Shown one piece after another: positions 1 to 13,489 of a stretch of 64,000 bases of DNA. The first letter of the stretch is position 1, and each line of letters opens with the position of its first letter. A program made the translations under genes and the position numbers. The notes beneath the pieces were generated by a model, which worked only from the letters and a program-made list of their open reading frames with translations, did no database searches and was not told the origin of the DNA. The stretch comes from Pseudoscleropodium purum (lineage: Eukaryota > Streptophyta > Bryopsida > Hypnales > Brachytheciaceae), in the NCBI GenBank assembly GCA_963969395.1, contig OZ017796.1, forward strand, positions 42,398,243 to 42,462,242, written 5' to 3'.

Positions 1-320
1 GAATCTTGGGGAGGGTAAACATCTTGAAAAAAAATTCAGTGAATTTTCCTTGAAAGATAAGTGGAATTGACATCTAATCCAAGTCGTTTCGTATTTTTTG
101 GACCTTTGTGGAATTAGTTACAAATTTTTGAAGTTGGAAAAAAGTGGTCATTTGAGGTCACCAAAAGCGACCACCTCTTGACATGTGCATAATTGGTACA
201 TTGAAGAAATCAAAACGTACCTCTAAGTCATTATCGCCTTTGATGCCCTGTCAAAGTTTGAGCCTCCAACCTTATGTGCTTGCTCTCCACGGCTTGGAGA
301 ATCTACTAACCATGAAGATT
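1..320 (+). repeat. Dispersed repeat, copy at window start
   Basis: Matches 44421-44700 in the same orientation: AACATCTTGAAA, TTCAGT.AATTTT.CTTGAAAG, TTTGTGGAATTAGTTA, GCAACCACCTC and GTACCTCTA.GTCAT recur in order. It may extend beyond the window. Family unknown; possibly an internal part of a retroelement. Confidence 0.65.
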
Positions 321-490
321 AACTCTTATTAAACGACAAGTTAAGGGTCACCTCACACTACGGTTGTCCAAGTCAAAAAGCCGTGGGATTGAGAGGCCAA
401 ACTTTGTTGAGAGTTCAAAGAAATGAGCAATAAATAGGCAATAAAATATAGGAATTGGAGCCCTCAACTAGCCGTAGTGTAGAGACTTTA

Positions 491-680
491 AAGGCCAAGC
501 CCAAAGTCCAAACCCTTAGCAATGAACTTCCATGGCCTCTCAATGTAGATGGGCAGAGTGTGAAGTCTCCCAATGCCAAACCTAAAGTCCAAATTCTTAG
601 TCATGAACTCCCATGGTCTCTTAATTTGAATGGCCATAGTGTGAAGTCTTAGATGGCCAAGGCCAAAGTCCAAACCCATA
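491..680 (+). repeat. 81-bp minisatellite, about 2.3 units
   Basis: Units at 491-571 and 572-652 and a partial third unit share CCAAA.CCCAAAGTCCAAA, ATGAACT.CCATGG.CTCT and GTGTGAAGTCT. The unit is a multiple of three, so both strands stay open as short repeated-peptide ORFs (AKPKVQ, ELPW, SVKS on plus). I take these as by-products rather than genes. Confidence 0.75.
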
Positions 681-689
681 CCAATTTAA

Positions 690-3600
690 TAAATTGAGAT
701 CTTATCACTTTTTTACAACCTCTCAACCATAGTTTGAATCTCCATTCCTAGCCAACCCAAACTTTCTTAGAGAGTCCATCAACATGTCGGCAATTTAATG
801 CCATGTAGTTAGTTAGAGTGTGATGGCCTTTGGACTATGTCTTCTAGTGTGAAAGGTCAAGATGCTAAACTCTTGGTTACTTGAAATGTAATCGGTAGAA
901 ACTCATGGCCTCTCAACCTTTTAAGCTGTAGTATGAAGTGGTCCTAAGTTCCTTTGACTTGGTTTTGTGAGAATCATTGATGAAAAAGTATTTTTTTGTA
1001 TTTTTTGGGGAATATTACAACCTAGTGGACCCATTTTAATATTAAATATGGCTTTGCCAAGTACCACATTTAGGCTACAAAGTCAAAACACTATTCATTT
1101 TTTTATGCTATCACTAGAAGAAATTTGTGTTTCTTTTGACAACCTCGGATTTTTTGGAATAGATTCTTTTTACATCTATGTTTACATCTATGTTGATATT
1201 TAGTTGTTTTTATGTTTTTCATGATGTTCATTGAATGTTATTTTTTATATAAAACAAGTAGATGTCAACATCAATGTCAAAAAAATTTGTTCCAAAAAGT
1301 CTAGGCTTGTCACCTAAGACATGGGGTTCTTATAGTGCATGACTACACATACCTTCTCTGGACAAGCAAGAAGAACCATACCTTGCTTCAAGAAGATTTT
1401 TTATTCCCCTTTGGATTATCATATAGACTCAAGTGAATGTCATTTAAGTGTTAAAGTAGGAGCCATGTGACTATTTGCACCATTACATAGGGGCACTATG
1501 CGGTAGTATAGTACATTTGAAAATTCTTAATGTAAACTATTGATAAATAGTAGCGCAAATAGCATAGCTTCAAATATTGTGGTGCAAATATAGTTTTCTA
1601 TTTTTTACAACAATTATAGGAAGTACATTATAGTACGTATGTCATAAAATGATAGAATTTTGGTAATTGTAGTAAATTTAGTTGAGTTGGCATATACTAG
1701 AACAAAGCATGTTGCATTCAAAATGGTTTCGCTTAGTTGCAAGGTTTCAATAAGAACATGTTTGGATGTCATTAGAGTTTAGCACAATCAAATTAATAAA
1801 AACATGTGTAAATGATAGATGGAATTATGACACAAATTTGCATTTAATATGAGAGATAAAAAAAAAAAGTGCATCAACTTGTGCCACAATTCACTAGTGG
1901 TCTAGTTGTATTCATTATATATGAATAGTGTATATTTGAAATATTGAAATGTGCACTGCCAATACATACTGGCATTAATAGGCTCAATTAAATTGTGGCA
2001 CAAATGGTGAAGTCAATCATATGACCTTAAGTGAATAAACTCTTTGTTTACGCCTATCCTTTTAAGGGTTGGAATTTTCTTCACTTTGCAATGAATTTGA
2101 TGGTTTTGCCTTACTACTATAGCTAATTTGAATTTTTTTAGGAGTTTATTAGCACACCTAAATTTGCTTTGTATTTAATATATACAACTTGTTGCACGTT
2201 TTGGTTTAGAAGTTGCAAGTTCCATATGGTAATTGCACCTAATTGTAAGCATGTTTCTAAAATTGACCTTTATTCATTCTTGCCAACTAAAATATACAAA
2301 CTTTATTCATGAAAGCCTTTCGGATAGTGGATTTGCTTGTTGAAAAACCATAATTTATTCATTTTGTGTCCCAAAAACGCATGTTGAAAGAATGCAAGAT
2401 TACACTTTTCATTACCATTAAATCCCAACAAAAATGTGTTTAATTTAACTCCTACATGCCCAAGGTCTACAATAGAAAGCTAAAATGTACTATTAAATAT
2501 AGGTTTCATCAACTTTTGTGATGGCTACATCGAACACAAAAAGTTATAGTCAAATTTTGAAAATTATTTATAAATTTAAAAAAAGCAATATTGAAGCTAT
2601 TTTCTTTGGAAATTTACCAAAAATATGATTTCTATCAATCATAAGATTTAAGGTTCAATGATTGTCTAAAATTTCAATTTCAATTGATTGAAAGATGAAA
2701 AAAATAATAATTTGGCATTCTTGAATACTTTGTATAATTTTCCTTACAAAAATCTTTTGGTTACTATGATCTTAATTTGGAATAAAAGGTTCAAAGTAAA
2801 CTCAACTCAGTGTATATATTACAGACTTATGAATTTGAATGAAAACTTTTTTGTTACAAAAAATTTGTCTAAAATGGAACCACCACCATAAAATTATTGA
2901 ATAGTAATACAAAGGATGATGATAGGATCATGCTTGAATACTTATTGGAGTTAGTATACTTCACTAGTAGCTTAGGTTGAAAATATATAAAATTATTTAT
3001 CAAATTCATCAATTTATAACTCTACATTTTTTTAGATGGCTAAGCAAGCAACCAAATGTTCCAACATTGAAGAAATCCAGAGGAGCCTATACTTATCCAA
3101 TTACAAACAATTGCCTAAATTATTAAAATTAAACTTCATTCTCACCAAATCTCTCTTTTAATCAAAACTTTAAATAAATATTAAGCACTTAAATGCCAAA
3201 GCTATTAATAAAGTGTGGAATAATAAATGTAGTCAATTTTTAGGGAGTGGGGAGCAATACCCATAGTAGCATTGTCAATCATATCTTTTAATTTTGGAGG
3301 GATTGAATTCCTTCCTATTTTAAAGAATGTGATTGCAACATCACTAGGGTTATTGTCCCCCTCCCCCTAGTTATCTCAATGAAACTTGAATTTTGTTGTC
3401 ATGGTTGTGGATACCCTATAATATCAAAGTATTTGAAGTGTTCATATATATATATATAGCTAAAGAATCAATAACAATTTGTGTAACATTGCAAATAATT
3501 CCTTTCTTAAAAATAATAGCAACAAGAAAATGGTATCAATCCCAACAAAAAAAACTAGCTTCAAAAGGTAAGCTCTATCACTGTTTCTTGATATTGTGTT

Positions 3601-5280
3601 GGTAGTCACAAATACTTTCAAATCTATGTACATTGGAGTATAACTAAGACCCACAACCATTGTGTATTAGGGGGTGATTTCAACTAGCCCACTAAAAAAC
3701 AAGTCATTTGTGAGGGCATAGGTGGGGGGACCTCCAAGCCCTAGGAGAGCCATTGCAGGCTATGGTCTAGGCCAATGGTGCGTGTGTTCTCTATAAGGTA
3801 GTCAACCCATTCTTAATCACCTCCTTTCCATTTTGGCAGCATAAGGTGCTCTATTTTTGTGTAGGTAGAGATGAATAAATGATTAGTTACTTCGCATACA
3901 TGGTGTATTATAATTGTCTACAAGACTCTCAGTTTTGCAACCAACCCTTGGCCAAAAAGAGGATGACCTACATGACCAATATGGAATGAATAACATCTTC
4001 TATCACCTGAAAAATTCATAGTATTTTTGTTTTGGGAAATAAAATTGTGAAAAATTATGGAAACCTCCTTAAATCTATTTCTGTACACGGGGAAATTTTT
4101 CCACTCAATGTACCTGGGCTCCAGATATGCTCAATTGCTTATCTGTAGTCGAAAATAGGTCAGCCACCTTACACCAATTCGCTACAAGTACCATTGGAAA
4201 AAAAATTGATGCACAGGAGTACCTTCAGGGTGCCTTCGCCAATAAATAATCTCTATCTATTGGTTGTCATTGCAGGTCAATTGGTAGGTCAACTATATAG
4301 ACTCAGAGAGTGAAGAACCGAAAGATGAAGTACACCTTCCCTTATAATGGAAATTGTCCATGTGTTTAAAAAAAAAACAAAAAAAACCCCCCATAGATAA
4401 GCATGAATAAATTGAAAGTTTTCTTTAGCCCTAAGTTGCAAGGACAAAGACATCAACACTGTCTGGTATGTACTACAGAATTGTGACCAATTACCATTCT
4501 CTGTGTATGTAATGTCTGGGTTCTGAGGCCCAAACCCACCACATGAGGAAATTGTGGAAAACTGATAGGGATCCATTCATTTTCTAAGATGATTTTTTCT
4601 TCAAGATGTAGTGTATTTGAGGCTTATTTCCACGAGTCCTCAACACTTCAAAACTTAGATTTGTCACTGTTCATCTTCACAAAAAAAAATCTTGAATAGA
4701 AAAAATATAATCATTCATTTTCAAAGTTGAATTTTCGATGCTAAAATGAGACTTCAAAAAGATTTTTTTTCAAAAATTATCTATCACTGAGAGAATAACC
4801 TGATAAAATTTTATTTTAACTTCAAAGTATTGTCGACACCATAATTTGGTATCTTGGACATTTAGGGGGTTTAAAAGTGAAAATTTGTCTTTCAAGATTT
4901 TAACCCTTGATGACCCAAGTGGCTATTTTCTGGTCGCCATTCCTCTTGTTTGAGTTGTTTGTCCTCTAATTTCGAGTTTTCTAAGAAATTAGAATTATTT
5001 CTAAGAAAAATAGAATGCAATGTGAATCCTATGGTGGTAGTTTAATTAAATTTCAAGTTAAACTGTGCCTTGTAGAATTTCTTGAAATCGAATAGTGAAG
5101 TGTAGTTTATAATTCAGTTTTAGGGTTTTAGTTTGGGCATGAATTTAAGAACCAGCCAACCAATGTCATTCTTGTTCACCTCATAAAGGTCAGATTTACT
5201 TCAAAAACAACAAATTTAAGGAGTTAAAGAAAGAGACAAACGTCCCATTCTTTTTTTTCTCTCTTACAAACACTACTCTC
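690..5280. other. AT-rich intergenic DNA, no gene seen
   Basis: Strongly AT-rich with stops in all frames. ORFs of 60-95 codons have no recognisable content. I find no terminal repeats or RNA genes. Confidence 0.6.
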
Positions 5281-5289
5281 CAATTTCAG

Positions 5290-5990
5290 TGACCACCATA
5301 CATTGCAAGCTCCACCGTAAATTGAAAAGTGCTTGGAATGTTGTGAAATTTTACACGTACGTTTTCAACTCTCTTTTCTTCTTTTTTTCCCCCAAAATGA
5401 TGCAAATAGTCGGTAACCCCAAATGCCTACATGATGATCCTCCAACCGTCCGTTGCCCAACACCACGTCCCCCATTTTTGTCTTCGGTTGGTAGCCTCCT
5501 CTAAGTGGATGTTTCAACTTCAATGGGCTGGACTGGGATGGGAATCCACGACTCACCCACCCAATCATCCAAAATCAATGGGTGTGGATGAAACATATGA
5601 CTCCGTCTTCGGTCCCAATGATGCCTCATCCGCATCAACCATGATTGATATCCCAGCCATTGAGTTGCCTCGCAAGCCCTATCCCTGCCCAGACCCCATT
5701 TAAGTTTCTCGCCATTAATTCCTCGCTCCATTTCATTTGCCTTGCCAGGTGGCATCCACCCATTTATATTATTATTATTATTATTATTATTATTACTAAT
5801 AAGGTGCCATGGATCCATCTGTTGTCCAATCCGAATTATTGAACTTAGGGCAGTCACTACAGTTCCATCTCAAAAGGTAACATTTGTCCTCATGAGGGTC
5901 ATGTTAAGCTTAGATTGGCCGGCCAGTCAACGAGATCTCTCAATTTTATTTTATTTATTGGCTCTGGAGTGAAGCCTGAAGCTGTTGTTT
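5290..5990. other. GC-richer island with (ATT)n microsatellite
   Basis: Base composition rises compared with the flanks, with ORFs open on both strands. An ATT repeat of about 11 units lies at 5766-5801 and causes runs of Asn or Ile in the ORFs across it. No protein recognised; it may be an old gene or promoter fragment. Confidence 0.4.
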
Positions 5991-6274
5991 TTTAAAATTT
6001 TATTTAATTGTTTTTAATATTTTTAAATGTTTTTCATAACATGCTAACGTGGTTTTACTGTACCAATGAGGCAGGGGTCTGTTTTGCAGCCTGGAAAAGA
6101 AAATCCCTACAGTGAACAAAATTGTCTTATGCTCCTCCTCAACCAGACCCAATCCTTGCATTAATGCTTAACGTATGAACGACGTTGGATGCTAAATTTG
6201 TCCTATGGAGTGGGACCAATAGGATGAATTCATTTTGGGGAAAATATAGGAATTTTTTATTTGTCACAAGTGAA

Positions 6275-6480
6275 AAAAAAAATTTTGAATTTTGAATTCA
6301 TATTTGCAATCAAAAGCCCCACATTAGCTAAGGTGGGCACATGTGAAGAACACAAGATTAGCATGGCACAAAATAGGGAGCTTTTATTTTTACATTTATT
6401 CTACAACACACAAAATTCACCTTGCTTGTCTCACTTCGTGAAACACATATAGTGTCTTGCATAAAGGATGCAACTGATGT
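6275..6480 (+). repeat. Dispersed 200-bp repeat, copy A
   Basis: Shares TTTTGAATTCATATTTGCAA, TAGCTAAG, TGTC.CACTT.GTG and TCTTGCAT blocks with 8745-8950, same orientation. Contains no gene. Confidence 0.65.
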
Positions 6481-6489
6481 TTAATGTCT

Positions 6490-8075
6490 GATGGATGACA
6501 GAGAATCTTTTTATGTTGGATAAACGTGCAACTATTCATCCTCATGATTCTAGGCTAGGTCAAACTTCATTAGATTTCTACATTTACAATACACACTTCA
6601 AAAATTTGATATTTTTCACAAGTAGAAATATTTATCTAAAATTTAAAACCATTTTTCTATAATAAAAATCATCAAATTGAATTTTATAAAAGAATTCTAT
6701 GTAAAAATCATGCTTCATAGTAATAATATTAGAAGAAAACATCATGGTACAATTGATGTATTCCTTAACCTCACACTAGGATGAATCCAATAGAAAAAGT
6801 TCAAAAGTGGCGTATTTTGAGCTTTCAAGATGCTATCTTCAAAGTGCCACAAAAATTAAAATTAAATATTTTTGAAAAAACAAATGGAGTAAGAAATAGA
6901 TTATTGGAGCTATACTTAAACTTAAAATCATTTTAAATCAATAACTATATGAAAATTCAAATTTTGACTTTCAAAATGCCCATGAGGCTTGCAATGTCAT
7001 TAAAAGGTTGAGTGATAAATCCCTTTTATGCATCTAGGGATGCATAATACTTTCTTAGCGTGTAGAGGATTGTTGTCTGGTTATACAATGTTATATTGGA
7101 TGAAGAGAACATTTTATTGCATAGAAAAAATAACTACACCTAAAATTGTCCAAATAAGTTGTGTGGCATATTTGGTATGCAATAGAAAAGCCCAAACCAT
7201 GAGTGCTTTACTCCAAGGGCAACAAACACTCATGACAACTTTTATTTCATTTGGAAGGCAATGTAGAAAGACCTCTACTTTAGAGTCATAAACTTCTTTT
7301 CATCTCTAATCATCAGTAAACATACAAAACATAGACGATAACTCATTATTCATTCTAATACATATACTTGCATCCAAAATAGAACAACACTCTTTACAAA
7401 TTTTGTAGCAATTTTGTAATTCCATTCATGAGAAAAGAGGGAATATATCATCAAATAATCCCTCAAAAAAATTTGTATTGCAGAAAAAAGTGGTTTAAAG
7501 ATGTACACAAAGTCTAAGGATGTATTTGCTTTTATGTACATTTTAGGCATTTTAGGCATTCTTTTTTCCTCAATATAGCTACTTCTTCAAACTTTCATTT
7601 ATTTATTTTCTCAATTACTATAAAGTTACATTTTAAAAATCTCTCTAGACAAAACATATCGTACCTAAGGCTTGGTTCCCATGGAAGTTCAACTAAAATT
7701 TCATGCAAGGCCAAAAAGAAATTGCTTAGAAATGATTCTCAAATGCTAGAATGTTGTTTGATGATGGATTGTTTTCATTTGAAGTTTCTTCAAGCATACC
7801 TACGACAAATGATTTTGAAAATTCCTTCATTTACAGGTTATTGATTATTCTACCCAACAAGGTATTTTAGCCAATGATCACTCATGGTGCATTCTAGCAA
7901 CTTTGAGCTTTTTATTCTTGAAGTAAATTTTAGCTATTGAAATCCTTTAAGAAAAATTTGAGCTTAACCAACAGAACAGTGATATTCTTAAAGCCAATCT
8001 TCTATTCAAAATTCAAAATTTGGAAATTCTTAACATGACACTCAAAGAATACCTTGTTGCTCTCAACACCATGTA
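6490..8075. other. AT-rich intergenic DNA, nothing recognised
   Basis: No coding pattern, terminal repeat or RNA gene that I can support. The 87-codon ORF at 7028-7291 has no recognisable domain. Confidence 0.5.
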
Positions 8076-8077
8076 TA

Positions 8078-8173
8078 TGACATTTTTGTTTTTTGTAATA
8101 TAAAAACATCAATTTCAACACAAAATTTGTGTTGAAATTGATATTTGTATGTTACAAAAAACAAAAACATCGT
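8078..8173. repeat. Small fold-back element, about 95 bp
   Basis: Arms of about 45 bp, nearly complementary: ACATTTTTGTTTTTTGTAA and ATCAATTTCAACACAAA on the left mirror TTTGTGTTGAAATTGAT and TTACAAAAAACAAAAACATC on the right. No loop beyond the dyad centre. A half copy occurs at 22660-22720. Confidence 0.8.
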
Positions 8174-8744
8174 GTAGATTTTTCTAAATCAAAATTTTTT
8201 AACCCTCACCATATTGATATTGCAAATATGTTGAATTGTTGAACTATAATCAGAAATGGGTCAACTAAGGTTAAGGCACTAGTTATCAACTACGCCTAGT
8301 ATACAACTTGTAGGGTGTGTTATTTCCAACCTTAGGCTAGAACTCAACTTGAAATGTGTTTTTTTGTCCTTTTCCGAGGTTGGGACTAATAAGGTTATGC
8401 CACATTGCCTTGAAGTAGTGAGTAAGAAAGTACAAAGTAGTGATTGGAAAATAATTCTTTAATGATTGGAATTGAAAGACTCTAGACGTTATCTATTGGT
8501 TAAGGATATGTTTTGGCTCCCAAAATTCTAAATAATTTCAATTTTGTAAATGAAATTTTGAAAATTTCGCTATCCCAATATTTCCTATCCTCCTACATGG
8601 GAAAAATTTCTACCACCTCATACTTGCACGTGATCTACTCCAAAACTCCTTAAATGATCAACTACTGGTTCCTCAACTTTACCTTATCAACAATGCAAGG
8701 ACGTTAAATCTTGCCCATGAATTGGGCCTAATATACACATTTTA

Positions 8745-8950
8745 AAATTATTTTTTTGCAAATTCTGAATTCATATTTGCAATCGAAGACCCAAAATAAG
8801 CTAGGAGAAGTCTGAAATGTCTCTTAGACACAGCTCAAAACAAGGGGCTTTTTTTTCTTTCTTTTATCCCTGGAGAACCCCCAAATCACCCTGCATGTCC
8901 CACTTTGTGGGCAAAAATTTAGCATCTTGCATCAACAATAGTACAAACTT
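8745..8950 (+). repeat. Dispersed 200-bp repeat, copy B
   Basis: Counterpart of 6275-6480: TCTGAATTCATATTTGCAATC, AAGCTAGG, GGGGCTTTT, CATGTCCCACTTTGTGGG and ATCTTGCATCAAC in the same order. Confidence 0.65.
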
Positions 8951-9373
8951 TGTCTCTATTGACTAGGAAAAGGAGTGATCCACAAGAAAACCTACAGTCC
9001 ATGAGCAATTGCAGTGGTTGTAAGTACAGGTTCTAGTGGTCATGTCCTTGGTCGTGGTTGACAATGATTCCACTACAATAGCAACCCCAAGGTCTCTGAC
9101 AAACAAATTCCTACCCAAGCAGGTCCTAAACTCACATTAGAGGCAATTCTTCATTACAGTACTGGATTTCCTAGTTTCCTACCAGTCCTAGATGTACAGT
9201 AGCTCTTCATTCAACTCCTTACACAGTACTTCCAAATCAGAATTACATCTATTTAAGCTTCCCTCCAGAGTTGTGACCCGTTGAAAAATACTGTTTTTTT
9301 AATTGGACATTGCAGCACCAGCCCAGTCTCCAGTAACTTCCCCATAACGATGACCAGTCCACAAGTGACACAC

Positions 9374-9413
9374 CACACACACACACACACACACACCCCA
9401 AAAAAAAAAAAAA
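9374..9413 (+). repeat. (AC)n microsatellite followed by poly-A
   Basis: About 12 AC units, then CCCC and 13 A. Simple sequence within a GC-richer stretch. Confidence 0.95.
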
Positions 9414-10544
9414 CTCTCCTCAGACTTGGCACATTCCATTATGGGTCCCGAGTGGAGCTCCATTTGAACCTTCAGTTCATGGCAATCCATACTGAAATCA
9501 TTTTAAGCTGGTCGAGGTACAAGTCAGTGGAAGGCTCAGGACGCTGAACAAATAATGGAATGGGAGGGGATGGGATGGATGCGCTTGCGGTTGGTTGGTG
9601 TTCACATTCAGAAACTCCGCTGAATTTTTTTTGCTTACGGATTGAATCGTGGCTCCTCCTCCTCCTTGTTGTCATCGTCACGGGTCTCGGATGGGCAGGA
9701 GGGAATGATCAATGATGAGAGAACTGATCCAAGCCCGCCAACCTTGAAGTTGTCATTGATTTTGAATCTAACTTTTTAAGTTACAGCTTGCATGGGGGAG
9801 TGGAGTGGGGGCACGTTTGTCTTGGAAAGGGGGGATCTGCGAAGAAGAAGAGGAGGAAGAGGGTGCAGCTAGGCAGTTTGGAGAGAGATGGAGATGGAGA
9901 CCCATAATGGCTGGCATTTGCTGGTTGAACTTTAAAGGAATTCGAGCTGATCATTCGCTTTGTGAGTGTACCATTATCATTGGATTCAGAAACCAAGAGC
10001 CATCATCTGTTTGATTTTTGTTTCAAGGCCACTTGGATCACTTTCTGAACTGAAAAGGCGGATGGAGGTCGTTGGTTGTCATCAACATTGATCATAGGAG
10101 CTTATTCTTTTAAGGGGGTGATAACATACTTACAGTTAGTAGAGCTTGCAAGTTGCAACACAAAAAAGGCCTAATGAATGTCAATCAATTCTGCAAGAGA
10201 AGGCTCACCATGTCATGAAACAATGATTTGGACACCGACTTTTTGAAGGACAGACAGAATTGAATAGAAGTGAAAGGTTTTTTTTTGTTTTTTTTTTTTT
10301 GAAAGAAAAAGGTGTGAATTGAAAGCCAGGGGCAACTAAATGAGAAACAATCAATCCAGTAATATAAGTTATGGTTTGGGTGTTTACTATGGCTTGAGTT
10401 CTAGGCACTTGAGAGTTAGGGCTACGTTAAGATACAAGCAAAGCTCTGGTTGTCAATGCTGTTGTTTGTTCTTGGGTAACTTAATGGACTGCCAAGACAG
10501 AAATGAAGCGACCACTGTCTCAATTCTGCCTGCATCACCTCCAG

Positions 10545-11144
10545 TGCTGTATATAAAGTAACTTAAGGTAGTACAAAAACAGTCTGTGCCAAGAGTTTTA
10601 ATAAGAGTTTCAAAAATCCTGTAACCAAAGATAAGATACTAACAAAAATTGTAGTGCTCTCTGAGTGTACCCAGAATTCGAGATGATGAGCTCTAAGTAC
10701 CTTAATTCTAATTTATTTAATTTTAAGTTATTCTTATTATCAAGTTCGTGCTGCTGGTGCTGCTGCATTGCTGCAATGTTACCTTCCCTTCTCAGTTCCT
10801 GTAGCCCTAACAGAACCGTGGGCTCCGTGCCTCAGAGCCTGCGGCCGCACTAACTGAAAGTGATCCACCGACCCATGCTCCTCGTTCGCCGCGCCGCCAA
10901 TCTCCACCCACTTCTTCTCCAACTCAGCTCTTGGGCGCAGTCCCCGAGGAGAACCCGGGTTCATTTCCCACACTTCGGTGACTCCCGGCTGTCCTTCCGT
11001 CCTCGGGATAGAAAACGCTTCAGTTCACGAGTCATAATGCGAACTGAGACCGAAGTTATTAAACTATTCATTCAACACACTGGCTGGCGTGTTGACATAC
11101 TGCAAGGACAGGAGGATCATCAATACAAAATTACAGACAGATAA
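10545..11144 (+). other. Candidate orphan first exon with TATA-like motif
   Basis: GTATATAAAG at 10549-10558 resembles a TATA box. About 310 bp on, in GC- and CpG-rich sequence, an ORF begins MIHRPMLLVRRAANLH (10860, inner ATG at 10875) and runs to 11144. It is rich in Arg, Ser and Leu with almost no acidic residues for about 55 positions, like an organelle presequence. I find no clear donor and no downstream exons; LINE fragments start at 11300. It may be the stranded 5' end of a gene or chance. The opposite strand is also open (10973-10779). Confidence 0.3.
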
Positions 11145-11299
11145 AACGGTAAAAACAGGGGTTAAAAAAAATGGTCCAAAAAAAGAGGAAGAAGAAGAAG
11201 GATAGTTTTTTATTTTTCCTAGCTTACAGTACTATAGACCCGGGTGGAGCTATATTTTTCATTTATTTATTTATTTGTCTCTTATTTCCCACCATTCGA

Positions 11300-11395
11300 T
11301 TCAAACGAAAAGAACTCACCAGGCCACCTGTGGCTGGTGCTTTGTATTTTATTTTATGCAATGAAATACCGTTTCATTTGTGTCAAAAAAAAAAG
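11300..11395 (+). mobile_element. LINE 3' end, 5'-truncated, with A tail
   Basis: CACCAGGCCACCTGTGGCTG, TTTATGCAATGAAATACCG and TTTCATTTGTGTC followed by about ten A. This is the same terminal sequence as the LINE at 24155, so it is a short truncated insertion on the plus strand. Confidence 0.75.
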
Positions 11396-11424
11396 CTAAA
11401 AAACAAACTAACTGTGTCTGTGGT

Positions 11425-11530
11425 TTGTGTTCCCCCTGCCAGACCACATGTGGCTGGCTTGTACGTTCTTTTCTTTTGCAATGGCGGAAATTCTGTTTCA
11501 TTTGTTTACAAAAGAAAAGGAAAGGAAGGA
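11425..11530 (+). mobile_element. Second LINE 3' end in tandem
   Basis: CAGACCACATGTGGCTGGCT, TTTGCAATGGCGGAAATTC and TTTCATTTGTTTAC then an A/G-rich tail. Same orientation as the copy 125 bp upstream; either two insertions or a duplicated tail. Confidence 0.7.
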
Positions 11531-11589
11531 AAAGAAAAGAAAAAACAGTATAAGGTGGGTACACCCCCAAACTACCACTTTTTGCTACT

Positions 11590-13050
11590 ATGCCTAGTTA
11601 CTATTATTGGACTGGTCAAATTTTCATTGATTTTCTTGTTGGGAAGTGAAAGGAGGTTCCAACGCACCAAAGAACGTGACATTTGAATATTGTATGCAAA
11701 AGTTACAAAGGGTCGAAGCTTTTTCTTCATAGATGTTTCGAAATCATTTCTTCCACATATGTACACATTGATTTTGGAGATGTACAAAGAGTGATGATGG
11801 CAATTTTAGACATGGTGCAATTTTGGGACGTACCCACTTAGTAGTAAGAGAAAGGTGTAGAATTGGAATTGATGAGTATCTGCATTGGAAGCGCATCAAA
11901 CACAATAAATATGGATTTGGATAGTGAATGCTTGGTAGAAGGTGGTGCTGCTTTTTATAGTGTAAGTGATTTGTACAAGTGAAGTGTATTATTGGCATGA
12001 TTTGTTGTAGCTAGAACTCTTTTGGTGAACAAAGGGCTTTGAACCCTTTAAGGTATATGGGAAAATGCATATAGAATATCTTATTCCACTCTTCAAATGT
12101 GAATTATATACTAAAATACAACAAAAAATGTATAGTTGAATTGATAATTCAACAAATTAGCATCTTTCATATAGATGTCATTTTGGTGTTTTGAAGCCTA
12201 AAATTGCTTCAAAAATACACATATCCAAAGTAAAGTTAAACTCTTCAACTATTTTTATTTGTTAACATATCCAAATTCAAAACCTCTTATTTAACTTGCT
12301 CAAGTACATCCTCTCTAAAATTTTAGAGTGAAAATCCCTACCCACTAGAAGTTCAATGTGAATAAACTTCAAAAAGTAGATTTTCTAACCTTACCCCAAA
12401 GTGAAGTTTTGACTTTCGACTTGTTTTGAAAAAACACATGTCTCACATATTAATTTGTAGAGTATATGTGAGGGGAAATAGATTGAGGAAGACACAAAAT
12501 AAAGTGTAATAAAAAACTTTTTTGTATTCATCTTTTTAAATTTTATAAAATAGAGGGTAGAACTTGATGAATGAAAAAAATCGAATTTCTAAAAAGATTG
12601 ACAAAATTTGAAGATTGTAAATCTTAATAATTAAAATATTATTTCAAATTAGCACTATATTGTTGTTTTTCTTTGGAATCTTTTAAAAATTGGGTTCAAA
12701 AAATGACTTAAGATTTTTTTTTCTAACCTCGTTGCTTGCAAAATAAAACTCCTTGTAGCTTTCATCTCATTATTCAAAATTAAATGGTTCAAATGTTTTT
12801 ATTTAGGTATCAATCTACACAATCAAATAAAATTTGTTAATTTGTTTTTTGAATATATTCTTTTGTTGCCCGCTTTGATATAAAATTATAAAAGTCCTTA
12901 TAGCTTTTGCAATATTTATCCAAAAGACATGAAAAAAAGTTTCACATGTAAAGTATAATGATGAGAAACTATACTAAAATTCCATGCAACAATTCCAAAA
13001 TGTAAGGCAATATAATTTGCTATAAATAAATAAAATGGATCAGTTCTTCA
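11590..13050. other. AT-rich intergenic DNA, nothing recognised
   Basis: No ORF of note, no repeat ends and no similarity to the other parts of the window that I can see. Confidence 0.5.
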
Positions 13051-13053
13051 CTA

Positions 13054-13288
13054 ATTAGAAGATTTTTGGGGGCTCCGGAAGCCTATTTTAGGCTTGTTCC
13101 CCGCAACAAAGGGAAAGGCCTGTTGTAAAAAAAAATATTATTCTTCAAATGCAAAACAAAGTTGAATTTTTTTTGGACAATGACGTAGCAAGGTCTCAGC
13201 CACGTTAGACTGCTGCGCTATCATTGCACAATCAAGTTCCCATTGCTAATAACTCGTAGGCTTCTGGAGCCCTTCCAAATCTTCTAAT
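13054..13288. mobile_element. ATTAGAAGATTTTGGGGG-type MITE, copy 1
   Basis: Terminal inverted repeats of about 30 bp: ATTAGAAGATTTTTGGGGGC at the left and CCTTCCAAATCTTCTAAT at the right. Inside are GGCTTGTTCCCCGCAAC, a poly-A stretch and TCTCAGCCACGTTAGACTG. Non-coding, 235 bp. Family of five here. Confidence 0.75.
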
Positions 13289-13489
13289 GCATCCTTTAAA
13301 TGGGTTCAACTAAACATTTTCCTTGTCCTCCCTTGAGGCTTTGTCCATGTACAAAGGCTGTGTTGTGATAGACTAGGGACTTGCAATTGCAAGTGAAATC
13401 ACTACACCTTCTTCAGTTGTAAGCCCCCCCATTTCTTGCCCATCCATGATGCCCCTATTTTTCATATTAATATTAATAAAGTCACATGG

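Noticed and set aside
5501..5857. 118-codon minus ORF with a run of Asn
   Set aside because: The run is the ATT microsatellite, and other frames on the plus strand are also open. No domain seen.
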